DNA of 64,000 nt from Chelonoidis abingdonii (lineage: Eukaryota > Chordata > Testudines > Testudinidae): the NCBI RefSeq assembly GCF_003597395.2, contig NC_133771.1, positions 59,381,572 to 59,445,571 of the forward strand. Direction: 5' to 3'. The notes under the pieces are model-generated. The model did no database searches. It saw only the letters and a program-made list of their open reading frames with translations, and was not told where the DNA came from. A program made the position numbers and the translations under genes. Positions 21,398 through 32,130 of this stretch are shown piece by piece (position 1 is the first letter of the stretch; each line of letters begins with the position of its first letter).

Positions 21398-24300
21398 TTC
21401 ATGGGACCCAGGGATCTGCGGGTCATGGTGGATCACAAGCTAAATAGGAGTCAACAGTATAACACTATTGTAAAAAGAAGCAAATATAATTCCAAGATTA
21501 GCAGGAGTGTTGTAAGCAAGACATAAGAACATAAGAATGGCCCTACTGGGTCAGACCAAAGGTCCATCTAGCCCAGTATCCTGTCTTCCGACTGTGTCAG
21601 TGCCAAGTGCCGCAGAGGGAATGAATAGAACAGGTAATCATCAAGTGATCAATCCCCTGTCGCTCATTCCGAGCTTCTGGCTAACAGAGGCTAGGGACAC
21701 CATTCCTGCCCATCCTGGCTAATAGCCATTAATGGACCTACCCTCCGTGAATTTATCTAGTTCTTGTTTGAACCCAGTTATGGTCTTGGCCTTCACAACA
21801 TCCTCTGGCAAGGAATTCTACAGGTTGACTGTGTGTTGTGTGAAGAAATACATTCTTTTATTTGTTTTAAACCTGTTGCCTATTACTTTCATTTGGTGAC
21901 TCCTAGTTCTTGTGTTATGAGAAGTAGTAAACCACATTTCCTTATGTACTTTCTCTACACCAGTCATGATTTTATAGACCTCAATCATATCTCTCCTTAG
22001 CTGTCTCTTTTGCAAACTGAAAAGTCCCAGTCTTATTAATCTCTCCTCATACGGAAGCTGTTCCATACCCCTAATCATTTTTGTTGCCCTTTTCTGAACC
22101 TTTTCCAATTCCAATATATATTTTTTTGAGATGGAGTGACCACATCTGCACACAGTATTTATGATGTGGGCGTACCATGGATCTATATAGAGGCAACATG
22201 ATATTTTCTGTCCTATTTTCTATCCCCTTCTTAATTATTTCAAGCATTCTGTTAGCTTTTTTCACTGCCGCTGCACATTGGATGGATGTTTTCAGAGAAC
22301 TATCCACAATGACTCCAAGATCTCTTTCTTGAGTGGTAACAGCTAATTTAGTTGGAATTATGCTTTCCAATATGCATTACTTTGCATTTATCAACATTAA
22401 ATTTCATCTGTCATTTTGTTGCCGAGTGATAGAATTTTGAGAGATCCTTTTGTAGCTCTTTGCAGTCTGCCTGAGTCTTAACTATCTTTAGTAATTCTGT
22501 ATCATCTGCCACTTTTGCCACCTCACTGTTTACCCCTTTTTCCAGACAATTTATGAATATGTTGAATAGGACTGGTCCCAGAACAAACCCCTGGGGGACA
22601 CCACTATTTACCTCTCACCATTCTGAAAAATGACCATTTATACCTACCCTTTGTTTCCTATCTTCTAACCAGTTACCAATCCATGAGAGCACCTTCCCTC
22701 TTATCCCGTGGCAGCTTACTTAGCATAAGAGCCTTTGGTGAGGGACCTTGTCAAAGGCTTTCTAAAAATCTAAGTACACTATATTCACTGGATCCTCCTG
22801 GTCTACATGCTTATTGACCCCCCTCAAAGAATTCTTGTAGATTGATGAGGCATGATTTCCCTTTACTAAAACCATATTGACTCTTCCTCAACAAATTATG
22901 TTCATCTATATGTCTGATAATATTGTTCTTTATTATAGTTTCAACCAGTTTACCCAGTACTAAAGTCAGGCTTACAGGTGTGTAATTGCCAGGATCACCT
23001 CTGGAGCCCTTTTTAAAAATTGGCGTCACATTAGCTATCCTCCAGTCATCTGGTACAGAAGCTGATTTAAATGATAGGTTACAGACTAAAGTTAGTAGTT
23101 CTGCAATTTCACATTTGCGTTCCTTCAGAACTCCTGGGTGAATATCATCTGCTCCTGGTGACATATTGCTGTTTAATTTATCAGTTTGTTCCAAAACCTC
23201 CTCTATTGATACTTCAATTTGGGACAGTTCCTCAGATCTGTTACCTAAAAAGAATGTCTCCTCAGCTGTGAAGACCGATGCAAAGAATTCATTTAGTTTG
23301 TCTGCAATCGTCTTTATCGTCCTTGAATGCTCCTTTAGTACCTTGATCGTCCAGTGGCCCCACTGGTTGTTTAGCAGTCTTCCTGCTTCTGATGTACTTA
23401 AAAAAATAATTGCTATTACTTTTTTAGTCTTTGGCTAACTGTTCCTCAAATTCTTTTTTGGCCTTCCTAATTGTATTTTTACATTTCATTTGGCCGTGTT
23501 TATGCTCCTTTCTATTTTCCTCACTAGGATTTAACTTCCACTTTTTAAAGGATGCCTTTTTGCCTCTCACTGCATCTTTTACTCTGTTGTTTAGCCACGG
23601 TGGCTCTCTTTTGGTTCTCTTACTATGCTTTTTATTTTGGTGTATACATTTAAGTTGAACCTATATTATGGTGTCTTTAAAAAGTTTCCATGCAGCCTGC
23701 AGAGATTTCACTTTTGCCATTGTATTCTTTAATCTCTGTTTAACTAACCTCCTCATTATTCTATAGTTCCCCTTTCTGAAATTAAATGCAACAGTGTTGG
23801 GCCGCTGTGGTGTTTTTCCTGCCACAGTGATATTAAATTTAATTATAATATGGACACTATTATGAAGCGGTCCAGGTATATTCACTTCTTGGACCAGATC
23901 CTGTGCTCCACTTAGGACTAAATCAAGAATTACATGGTGTGTTCCAGGACCAGCTGCTCCAAGAAGCAGTCATTTAAGGTGTCAAGAAACTTTATATCTG
24001 CATCCCGTCCTAAGGTGACATGCACCCCATCAATATGGGGATAATTGAAATCCCCCGTTATTATTATTGACTTTTTTTATTTTAATAGCCTCTCTGATCT
24101 CCCTAAGCATTTCACAGTCACATCACCATTCTGGTCAGGTGGTTGTTAATATTTCCCTACTGCTATATTCTTATTATAGAGCATGGAATTTCTGTCCATA
24201 GAGATTCTATAGTACAATTTGATTCATTTATGATTTTTACTTCATTTTGATTTTACACTTTCTTTCACATATAGTGCCACTCCCCCACCAAGAAGACCTG

Positions 24301-24897
24301 TTCTGTCCTTCCAATATATTTTGTACCCCTTGTAATTCTTCTGCTCTACTCTGTGCTGATTAGGCCTCAGCGGTAGTATTGTGTCTAGTTCTGAGCACCC
24401 TATTTCAAGAAAGATGTGGACAAATTAGGGAAAGTCCAGAGAAGAGCAACAAAAATTATTAAAGGTTTAGAAAACATGACTTATGAAGGAAGATTGATTT
24501 TGCTTAGTTTGGAGAAGAGAAGACTGAGTGGGGACATGATAACAGTTTTCAAGTATATAACATGATAGTTTCCAAGTATATAAAAGGTTGTTAAAAGGAG
24601 AAGGGAGAAAAATTGTTCTCTTTAACCTCTGAGGACAAGACAAGAAGCAATTGGCTTAAATTACAGCAAGGGTGGTTTAGGTTGGACATTAGGAAAAATC
24701 ATCCTAACTGTCAGGGTAGTTAAGCACTGAAATAAATTGCTTAGGGAGGTTGTGGAATCTCATCATTGGAGATTTTTAAGAGCAGGTTAGACAGACACCT
24801 GTCAGAGATGGTCTAGATAATATTTAGTCCTACCCTGAGTGCCGGGGACTGACTAGAATACCTCTTGAGGTCCCTTCCAGTCCTACATTTCTATAAT
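21398..24897 (+). mobile_element. Plus-strand CR1 copy, split by a 2.8-kb CR1
   Basis: The left piece (about 21398-21522) contains 'gtggatcacaagctaaatag' and 'agcaggagtgttgtaagcaa'. The right piece (about 24331-24897) opens 'gtaattcttctgctctactc', passes 'gatgtggacaaattagggaa' and ends 'gaggtcccttccagtcctac', the CR1 3' terminus in sense. The two pieces are consecutive in CR1 reverse-transcriptase and 3' UTR sequence, so they are one copy opened by the minus-strand CR1 between them. Frames are disrupted throughout. Confidence 0.85.
21522..24330 (-). mobile_element. Long CR1 LINE (3' UTR, reverse transcriptase, part of endonuclease)
   Basis: Reverse orientation, 3' end at 'acataagaacataagaatgg'. 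Minus-strand reading gives the C-terminal region at 21818-22370 ([40 protein letters not shown]). The reverse-transcriptase N-terminal region is at 22811-23194 (DDWRIANVTPIFKKGSRGDP, SQYGFSKGKSCLINL), and endonuclease-region text ends near 24330. Stops and frameshifts split the ORF2 frame, so it is inactive. It is 5' truncated, as is usual for CR1, and among the longest CR1 remnants in the window. Confidence 0.9.
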
Positions 24898-24989
24898 TAT
24901 ATAATATAAGAATGGCATACAAAAGAGATTCAGGGTAGAGGAATAAAGTGGAACATGTCTGCATACAAAAGTTCCACTGCTTTAATTAT

Positions 24990-25219
24990 CAGACCGGCTT
25001 TAGGACATGCAGGGCCCGATTCAAAAGAGCGGCCGCCGAAATGCCGCCAAAGACAGTGGCAGTGATTGAGCTGCTGCCGAAGATAGCAGCGGGAATTCAG
25101 CGGCAGCTCAATCGGTTGCTACTGTTTCTGGCAGCACTTTGGCGGAGGGTGCGGGGCTCCTCTTCCCGATTCTGCAGGGCCCAATTCCCAGGAATCGGGG
25201 GAATTGCCCTAAAGCTGGC

Positions 25220-25223
<4 letters not shown>
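24990..25223. mobile_element. hAT-like foldback element, 234 bp
   Basis: Left cagaccggctttaggacatg and right ctaaagctggccctg are inverted complements. An inner pair 'cagggcccgattc' / 'attctgcagggccca' continues the fold, and the centre is a palindrome around 'cagtggcagtgattgagctg'. The termini and centre match the elements at 8554-8976 and 27784-28151. No 8-bp duplication is visible, because the right flank is a GT microsatellite. Confidence 0.65.

Positions 25224-25252
<29 letters not shown>
25222..25252. repeat. (GT)n microsatellite
   Basis: About 15 uninterrupted tg units directly abutting the end of the foldback element, followed by 'tatatataaat'. Confidence 0.95.
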
Positions 25253-25255
<3 letters not shown>

Positions 25256-25684
25256 ATATAAATATCGATACTTTTATAAAAGTGCTTATACTAGTATAAC
25301 TTATTCTCCTTCCCATACAGGAAGGAGAACAATCTTTGCTGGTGTAGGCACTTTTATACTGCTATAGTCACATCCCCAGTATGGTTTTTAGTGATATAAC
25401 TATTTCAGTTAAAAAAAAAACAAAAACAACCCACATCCCTAAAATAGTTATATTGGCACAAAATCCGTGATTAGGCCAGGCCTTTGTCTGTCCTACAAGG
25501 GAAGGTTAAAAGAACTAGATATGTATAGCTTTGGTAAAAAGACTAAGAAATGATCTGGAAAAAACCAGAAATATTTGAAGAATGGCAATTATAGCAAAAG
25601 AATGGATTTGTTTGGAGTATTCTAAGACACTGTAATTATGAGTTAAAATAAGAAATTAAGTGTAAGATAATTTAGCCTGGATGT

Positions 25685-25900
25685 TGAGAAAAATCACTTA
25701 ATAAATTCTGCAGCTCAGTGTCTCCCACAATTCTGATATGTATGAGCTATTCCCCTCCTGTCTGCAGTTTCCGGAGGTAGTTCAAAGCTATATCACAGCC
25801 ATGATAGCCATGCTCCTTGCTCCAGCCTGCTCAATATCTTCTGCTATATAGCAGCAGTCAAGCAGTAGTTCATTTTGCACGTGACCTTTTTTTTTGGCCA
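25685..25900 (+). repeat. Left inverted terminal repeat of the DIRS element
   Basis: 'ctgcagctcagtgtctccca' and 'tatgagctattcccctcctg' followed by 'tctgcagtttccggag' reappear as complements at 30440-30490 and at 30750-30940. The outer boundary is approximate. Confidence 0.75.
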
Positions 25901-26599
25901 GCTTATTATTTTATCATTATTTGGGGGCAGTAGCAAACAGATGCTTTTTTCTTCTCCCTCTCCTGGATCAGCTGTGGAGCAGTGAGGGTGCTCTTAACCG
26001 TGCAGTCCCTCCCAGCCAAACTCTGGCTTGCTCAGGTATGGCAGAGCTGTTGCGCAAATACCGAGGTAAATCCAAGTGATGTTGTCTTTGTGGGGCAGCC
26101 TTCACAGATTATTTGGAGGCTGAATTTTTCCCTGCCTGCTCTCAGCCAGCCAACCCTTGCATTGCTAGGACATGGTGTTCTGAATTGGACGGGCGTGTCG
26201 GGTCCCCCCCATCCCAAGAAGCCGCGAGTCTAATACAGAAAATCCTCATCTGGAGAAGCAGAGCAGAGAGAGATATTAAGGACAAGTGCTTCTGCCAAAG
26301 GGGTAAGTCCTAGGGCAGAACAGGACTGGGGGAAAAAAACCCTTTGAGGGGCTTCAGATCCCATGCTACCCCCAAGTCCTAAAATGGATCCTAAGTTACC
26401 CAGGGAGAGAAGGAGGGCTCTTACTTGCCTCCCCTTCTTCTCAGCCTAAATCAGGGTATTCCGGCAATGAAACCCCTTCCCTGGGCAGGGTGAGTGGGAC
26501 CCTATGGGGAGGACATGGAGGAAGGCCTGCCACAGCCAGAAAGGCTTAAAAAAACCCTGAAAGAAAAATAAATAGTATAAAAAAACCCAATAATTATTT

Positions 26600-27310
26600 G
26601 TTCTCTGGTTCAGACACCTCCACCTCCCCTGACGAAGGGGAACTCTCAGATTCAGGCTCTGAGCAGGAGATGAAAAAATGCAACACAGGATTTTTTTCCT
26701 CTGAAATGTTTGAAACCGTGTGCAAAAAGGATGTATCAACAATCTAGATCTAACCTGAGCAGGCACTAGAGGACACACGTAAAGGGAAATACATGCCTTC
26801 TAAATCCTCACCTGAGACAGCAATCCCATTGCACCCATCCTTCCAGCATGTGAGCAGAGAGGAACAGGAAACCCCTGATATGGTTAAATATGTAAGTAGC
26901 CATGCACTTAGATGTTACAAGTTGCAAGAGCCAAAAAATGCCATTACAGATACACCAAAAGTCGATGCTGCAGTGGCATCTCTAGCATATGGTAATCCAA
27001 TCTAAAGGGGATTTCTTTCCCAAAAGAGCCAACTGATAGAAAGGTAAAAGCTACTCTTAGAAGGGACTTTTGCTGGTTACTCTTAGAGCATCTCTAGCAG
27101 CTACATGCTTTGCAAGAGCCATCCTGACTTGCAGTCTGCACTTAAGAAAATTTCCCTACCAACTGTCTTTGATCAATAGATGCTAAGAGATTTTTAAGGT
27201 GAGGCCTCGGAATGTATGTCAGCAGCCAGACACCATACCTGGCTTTGTGCCTGAAAGGTTGACACTCACTCCAAACAAATTCAGGGCTCATTTGAATTCA
27301 CAGGTTTTCA
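26600..27310 (+). pseudogene. DIRS gag-like segment (broken)
   Basis: About 26604-26672 reads SGSDTSTSPDEGELSDSGSE, an acidic Ser-rich segment common in DIRS N-terminal proteins. Further on (about 26950-27000) VDAAVASLAYGNPI is followed by a stop and, in the same element, by alternating fragments rich in Arg/Leu. The position upstream of the reverse transcriptase fits a gag-like protein. Multiple stops are present. The functional assignment rests mainly on position and composition. Confidence 0.5.
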
Positions 27311-27783
27311 CCTCTTTGGGGAAAAACTAGACAAAACAGTCACAGAAAGCCCTGCCAAACTGAAATAGTCTCTCCCTTTCCAACTCAGTGCTCTAAGGAG
27401 GAATAACAAACCTAGCAACAGACAAAAAAAGCTCCCTTCATCCATCCTAGCAAAGATAACAGAGGAAAGGAGCAGGTATATTGGGAAAATCCTGGAACTG
27501 GGGGTCACTTGGAAAATCCCACGGGGGATCCATTGGCTCTGACAGCCCGCCATGACAATAAATTAATATGACTCGACCTAGGCCTGAATCTAGGAGACAG
27601 AATTTTCCACTTCTCAGGCAAATGCTCTCAAATGACCACAGACAAATGGGTAAAAGAGAAGTGAATTGTGGATACTCCCTTAAACTAAGTTCCCCACCTC
27701 ATCCAATCCCCCACCCCAAGCAACTCCGTAAAATGTGAGTGATGTTAAATGAAATCTCACATCTCCTGGAAATAGGAGCAATA

Positions 27784-28151
27784 CAGGACCGGCGCTAGAG
27801 TTTTTCGTGCCCTAGGCGCATGGCCATTTTGCCGCCCCGCGCGCTGCTCCCGTGGCTCTGGTGGAGCTGCCACAGCCATTTCTGCGGATAGTCCATTGGT
27901 CTGCGGCTCCGGTGGAGCTGCCGCAGCTGTGCCTGCGGGAGATCCACCGGAGCCACGCGGGACTAGTGGACCGTCCGCAGGCATGCCTGCGGCAGCTCCA
28001 CCAGAGCCGCAGACCAACGGCCCTCCGCAGGCACGACTGCGGCAGCTCCACCGGAGCGACCTGCCGCCTTCCCCCAGCAAAATGCTGTCCCCCGAAAATC
28101 CTGGCGCCCTAGGCGATTGCCTAGTTCGCCTCAATGGAAGCACCAGCCCTG
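27784..28151. mobile_element. hAT-like foldback element inserted in the DIRS element
   Basis: Starts caggaccggcgctagag and ends gaagcaccagccctg. An exact 8-bp duplication gagcaata lies at 27776-27783 and 28152-28159. The arms are inverted and GC-rich, with internal 'gtggagctgccgcagc' blocks repeated several times. The right end shares 'cctaggcgattgcctag' and 'aatggaagcaccagccctg' with the left end of the element at 8554, in inverse orientation. DIRS coding sequence continues on both sides. Confidence 0.92.
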
Positions 28152-28194
28152 GAGCAATATAAAGCAATAAAAAATCCTCCATTTTTTTAAATTG

Positions 28195-28830
28195 TCCAGA
28201 AGCGTATGAAGGGTCAGAACCGTCTTGGATTTCAAGCAGCTCAACAAATGGATGAAGATGAGATTCTGTATGGATACCCTAGCTTCAACTGTAATATCTG
28301 TCTTTTTCGTGTCTGTGGATCTAGCAGATGCACATCTCCACATTCTCATATGACCATGACACCACACACTACTGAGATTTGCGTACAGTACAGCCCACTA
28401 TTAGTATCATATGCTCTCATTTTGTCAGCCCCTAGGGTTTTTATTAAGATGCTGGTGGTAATAATAGCCAGACTCAGGTCTCAGAGCACTCACCTATATC
28501 TATTCCTAGACAACATCTTGATCATTACTCTGACCAAAGCAGCAGCATGTAGAGCCACCATGCGGAGACTGGATCTGCTTCAAGCACACAGATTTGTGAT
28601 AAACACCAAGAAGAGCTCCTTGACTTCCTCCACAAAGGTGTTTCACATGAGAATGGAAATAGACACAACTGTGGTGTATATCAAAAAACAAAGTGGAACA
28701 AGGAGTGTAATTCTATACACAGAAGCAATGGAGATAATGGAATGGGCAGTGAGATCTTTCCCTTCTAGAAGAGCAATACATATAAAAGGAGAACTTTACA
28801 AAAAGCGGAGTGGTTCCTGAACCAGGAAGT
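28195..28830 (+). pseudogene. DIRS reverse transcriptase (broken)
   Basis: Motif A is recognisable as SVDLADAHLHI around 28312-28344, with the catalytic-type aspartate at 28318-28320. After a frame change, SAPRVFIKMLVVIIARL (about 28428-28480) leads into the active-site turn, which reads FLDN at 28503-28514 in place of the usual Y/F-x-D-D. The second metal-binding aspartate has therefore been lost. The frame opening at 28206 runs about 204 codons but covers two original frames. It would copy DIRS RNA if intact. The copy is inactive. Confidence 0.8.
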
Positions 28831-29285
28831 CTTCTCTCTGATTTTGCAGAAGTTTGGCCTTCCAGCAGTCGACCTGTTTGCCAGTCATAAGAACGCAAAG
28901 CGGCCGATGTACTTCACCAGGGAAGCAGATTCCCAAATTCCTGGGGATGGGTGCTCCTTCCTCAGATAGTTACAAGGCCTCTTATATGCATTCCTACCCT
29001 TTCTACTTTTGGGGAAAAGTGATCCAGAAGATAAGGCAAGAAGCAGCAATGGTGATAGCGCTAGCCCCACACTAGCCAAGGAGAATGTGGTTTTCCGATC
29101 TGATAGAACTAACATTGGAACCACCATTGTAGCTATCAGTAAACCAAACATCTTTTACCAAAGGCCATTTCTCCATCCAGACCCAGACTGTCTATATCTG
29201 ACAGCCTGGCTATTGAGAGGGAAGAATTAGCCATGCCAGGATTATCTTCCAAAGTGATTGGAGCTCTCTTCTTCTCCAGGTGAGC
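28831..29285 (+). pseudogene. DIRS RNase H and adjacent domain (broken)
   Basis: Immediately after the reverse transcriptase, 28838-28882 reads LILQKFGLPAVDLFA, matching the DIRS RNase H end ('VDLFA' with the aspartate). It is followed by fragments such as KVIQKIRQEAAMVIALAPH and PDPDCLYLTAWLL in shifting frames through 29225. In-frame stops separate the blocks. The downstream boundary with the recombinase is approximate. Confidence 0.7.
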
Positions 29286-30369
29286 TTTAACCCTAAAGGC
29301 CTATTCCTCCATCTGGACTAGGTTTAGTTCATGATGTCAAGAACACAACAATAACCCCAAGGATTCTGGAATCCCAATTATCTTTGACTTTCTTCGGGAA
29401 GGTATAGACAACGGACTTCATAGCATGCCAGGTGTCAGCTGTAGCTTCCTATTCATAGAGAACCCTCAGATACCCAGATTTCTCTGAGCAGTCAGACTGG
29501 CTAAACCTGTAGTTAGACTAGTCTTTCCCAAGTGAGGCCTACCACTGGTGTTAAAAGCCCCACACTTAGCCAGGATGGGCAGGGATGCAAAACCATACTG
29601 TGAAGTGTCTCTAGCCTCTGTTTGCCAGAAACTGTGAATGAGTGACAGGGGATGGATCACTTGGTGATTACCTGATTACTGAAAACAGGATACTGGGCTA
29701 GATGGATCATGGGTCTGACCCATTATGGCTGTTCTTATGTTCACATTCCCTTTTGAAACAATAATATCAATATCTCCATTGTACCAATCCATCAAAAGCT
29801 GTTTTCTGGTTGCCATCATGTCTGCTAGACAAGTTTCTGAACTGGCAACTGTACCCATGCAGGAACCTCATGGTGTGATCCATAATGACAAGATGCTAAG
29901 AATTCCAGAATTTTTCTTGCCTAGGGTTAATTCATCTTTCCATGCCTCCCTTCTTTATGTCCAAACCCACCACATTTAGCAGTAAAGCTGTGGCACACTT
30001 TATATGTTTGAAGAGCACTAATCATCTATAGCAAGCACACCAAATGAACAAGATTGGGGTCCTTCTTAGTCTACTTTCATCTGAAGTGCCCAGGACTCAG
30101 GATATCCAGGCTATACTAGCTACTTGGATAAAACTTTGTATCTTAGAAACATATGAGGCATCAGTTCCTCCTGTCCAGATGGCACCAAAGCACACTCTGC
30201 AGTATTTATGTTGACTTTATGGGCAGAAGGAGCTTGTGCTTCCACTGCAGAGATCTGCAGGGCAGCCAGGTGGTCATTAGTTAACACCTTTATTAGGCAC
30301 TGTGACATGGACTTTCTGTTCTCTGCAGAGGCCTCCTTTGGCAGGAAGCTTCAGGCAGTGGTCCAGTAG
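29286..30369 (+). pseudogene. DIRS tyrosine recombinase (broken, interrupted by CR1)
   Basis: The C-terminal end is clear: about 30214-30369 reads EGACASTAEICRAARWS, then TFIRHCDMDFLFS, then ASFGRKLQAVVQ and a stop at 30367-30369. This Trp plus 'F..HC/Y' block is where tyrosine recombinases keep the His/Trp box and the nucleophile region. Here the expected catalytic tyrosine is not evident, since the corresponding residue reads as His or Cys. The N-terminal part is in several frames and is split by a CR1 tail at 29566-29741. If intact it would join circular cDNA to the chromosome. Confidence 0.7.
29566..29741 (+). mobile_element. CR1 3' tail inserted in the DIRS recombinase
   Basis: 'cttagccaggatgggcaggg' through 'ggtctgacccattatggctg' to 'ttcttatgttc' is the sense form of the CR1 3' end seen in antisense at 7241 and 21522. 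DIRS-derived sequence continues directly after it. Confidence 0.85.
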
Positions 30370-30439
30370 TAGCTTTACAATTAACTTAGCAAGGTCTTCT
30401 CTGTTTCATTCTGTGTTTGATTCTCCCTACCTACTGCTT

Positions 30440-30560
30440 GCTACTTCCCATATGTATCAGATTTGTGGGAGACATTGAGCTGCAGATTGGTAAATTCCTT
30501 ACCCAGTAATTTCCTTTCTGCTTACAGTGTCTCCCACAATTCTACCCTCTCTGGTTCTCT
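30440..30560 (+). repeat. DIRS internal complementary region
   Basis: Two oppositely oriented copies of terminal sequence lie close together: 'tttgtgggagacattgagct' (about 30461-30482) and 'cagtgtctcccacaattcta' (about 30525-30545). They are complementary to the outer ends of the element. In DIRS replication this region templates closure of the circular intermediate, so its presence confirms the family. Confidence 0.8.
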
Positions 30561-30719
30561 TCCTAACCAAGGGACAGTGTTTAATTTTGATAGTTGTGCT
30601 AGTAGGCTGTAGCCAACAGTACGTAGTTTATTGGTTGGCATTTAAGTTATTCTTACTAATCATATTCTATGAGTTTTTACACAGCTATGGAATGAATCAT
30701 CTGTCAGCAGGCCAGAGAA

Positions 30720-30990
30720 AAGGGCACGACTAGTACAGGCTGAGCTACAGCCTTTGATCTGTCTCTGGAAATTGCAGACAGGAGAGTAATAGCCATAGGG
30801 TGACCAGATGTCCTGACTTTATAGGGACAGTCCCGATTTTGGGGTCTTTTTCTTATATAGACTCCTATTACCCTCTGTCCTGATTTTTCACTCTGGCTGT
30901 CTCGTTACCCTAAATAGCCCATATGTATCAAAATTATGGGAGATGCTGCTGAGAGAAAGGAAATTATCAAGTAAGAAATTTACCATCTCT
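30720..30990 (+). repeat. Right inverted terminal repeat of the DIRS element
   Basis: 'gaaattgcagacaggagagt' (30766-30787) complements the left repeat's 'cctgtctgcagtttccggag'. After an interrupting MITE, 'agcccatatgtatcaaaatt' and 'atgggagatgctgctgagag' complete it. The repeat is thus split in two by the element at 30797. Confidence 0.75.
30797..30911. mobile_element. Short inverted-repeat element in the DIRS terminal repeat
   Basis: Starts agggtgaccagatgtcctga and ends gctgtctcgttaccct, imperfect inverted complements, with 'gggacagtcccgattttggg' inside. Sequence just outside (taatagcca on the left, aaatagccc on the right) is similar, suggesting a duplicated target. About 115 bp, no coding capacity; a MITE type that I recall as common in turtles. 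Confidence 0.75.
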
Positions 30991-31699
30991 TATATGGTGG
31001 AAGTCCTGTTGCTGGTATTATTTATAATTAGGCATAATTATATAATTATAATCATAATATTACTTGTATTCTATTCTGCTCTGTTCTTATAGATGGCATA
31101 GATGCCAGGTTGTAGTTTAGGTTGCTGAACAGTTTATAAGATGTTTTCAGTGGCTTATAACTTTCCAAAATATAAGCTGTTCACTGAAATTTTCCATTCC
31201 AGGTGTCTGAATCAGGCTGATTTTTTGGGAGGGAGAGGATTTTTAATTAAAATAATTTAGGTATTTTCAGGAATGAGGTTTGGTAAAAATATATTGCTTT
31301 GCCCATATTAAAAAAATATTCCAATGATTTTGTTGAGAAGCTATAGCACCTCCATGCTTTACGGGCCAGTGGCTTAACAACAGGAGGTGACTCTGATGTC
31401 ATGCCTTTTATCTGCCCTGTAAACTTGCTAGAATTTGGCCAAATTATAAGCCTCTAAAAAAATTGGAGTTTGCACATGCTGAGTTGAGACTTGTTTGAAT
31501 TCGGTAGCTAAATTCTCCAAAGATTCCATCTGTTCTGGGCATGTTCTGTCCCAAGATGCAGGGACTAAGCAGGACTGTCCCTGCAATTGCTCCTCTTCCA
31601 AGCTACCAGAATCTGCTGTGGCAGTGGGCACCAGAACTTTGAACATGGGAAATGGATCCCCCTGCTTGTGCCCAAACAGTGCTCTCCATGTTCATGCCC
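30991..31699. other. Unassigned sequence
   Basis: AT-rich then mixed sequence. No exon or repeat family recognised. Confidence 0.35.
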
Positions 31700-32130
31700 A
31701 TGCAGGGTAGAGGAGGAGGATGCAGCCGGACTGAAATGCAGAAGGTGAGAAACAGAAGAGGGTTGAGGACAAAGGCAGGAGTTTGGGGGAGCAGGAAGGG
31801 AAGGGAAGGGATTTGATGCCTAGGGGGATTAAGGGCAGGACAAGAGGGAGGAGCAAGACCAGGAGCAAAGGGGGCAGAAAACGGGGGTGGAGAGATAGAT
31901 ACAACATTACAGGAGAGGGACAAGAGCACAGGGAGAGTGAACAGGAGAGAGGGAAGGAGCAGATGAGGCCAGGTCAGGGCGGGAGGAAGGGGAGACTGGG
32001 AAGAGGAAGGAAGACATGAGCAGAAGCTTGGGGATGGGAGAGACAGGTCAGGAAGGATAAGAGTAGAGGGACAGGGACAGGAGTGTGTGCGCAGGCAGGA
32101 ACCAAGGGAGATAGCAGTGGAGGGTGGGGT
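31700..32130. repeat. Purine-rich degenerate satellite
   Basis: Extreme strand asymmetry: the plus strand is almost all A/G with units like 'gggacaggagaggga', 'aggaaggaagac' and 'ggagcaggaagggaaggg'. Open frames of up to about 180 codons on the minus strand result from the lack of T on the plus strand and are Pro/Ser/Leu-biased. A related tract lies at 39245-39850. Confidence 0.75.

Larger units (their letters stand above)
25680..30990 (+). mobile_element. DIRS-type tyrosine-recombinase retrotransposon, decayed, nearly full length
   Basis: Inverted terminal repeats share 'tctcccacaattctgatatg' on the left (about 25728) and its diverged complement on the right (about 30919-30940). Between them, in order, lie a gag-like segment, reverse transcriptase, RNase H, a tyrosine-recombinase end and an internal complementary region near 30440-30560. 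That order, with inverted instead of direct terminal repeats, defines DIRS elements, which insert by recombinase and leave no target duplication. Many stops and frameshifts show it is dead. Three later elements interrupt it. Confidence 0.85.
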
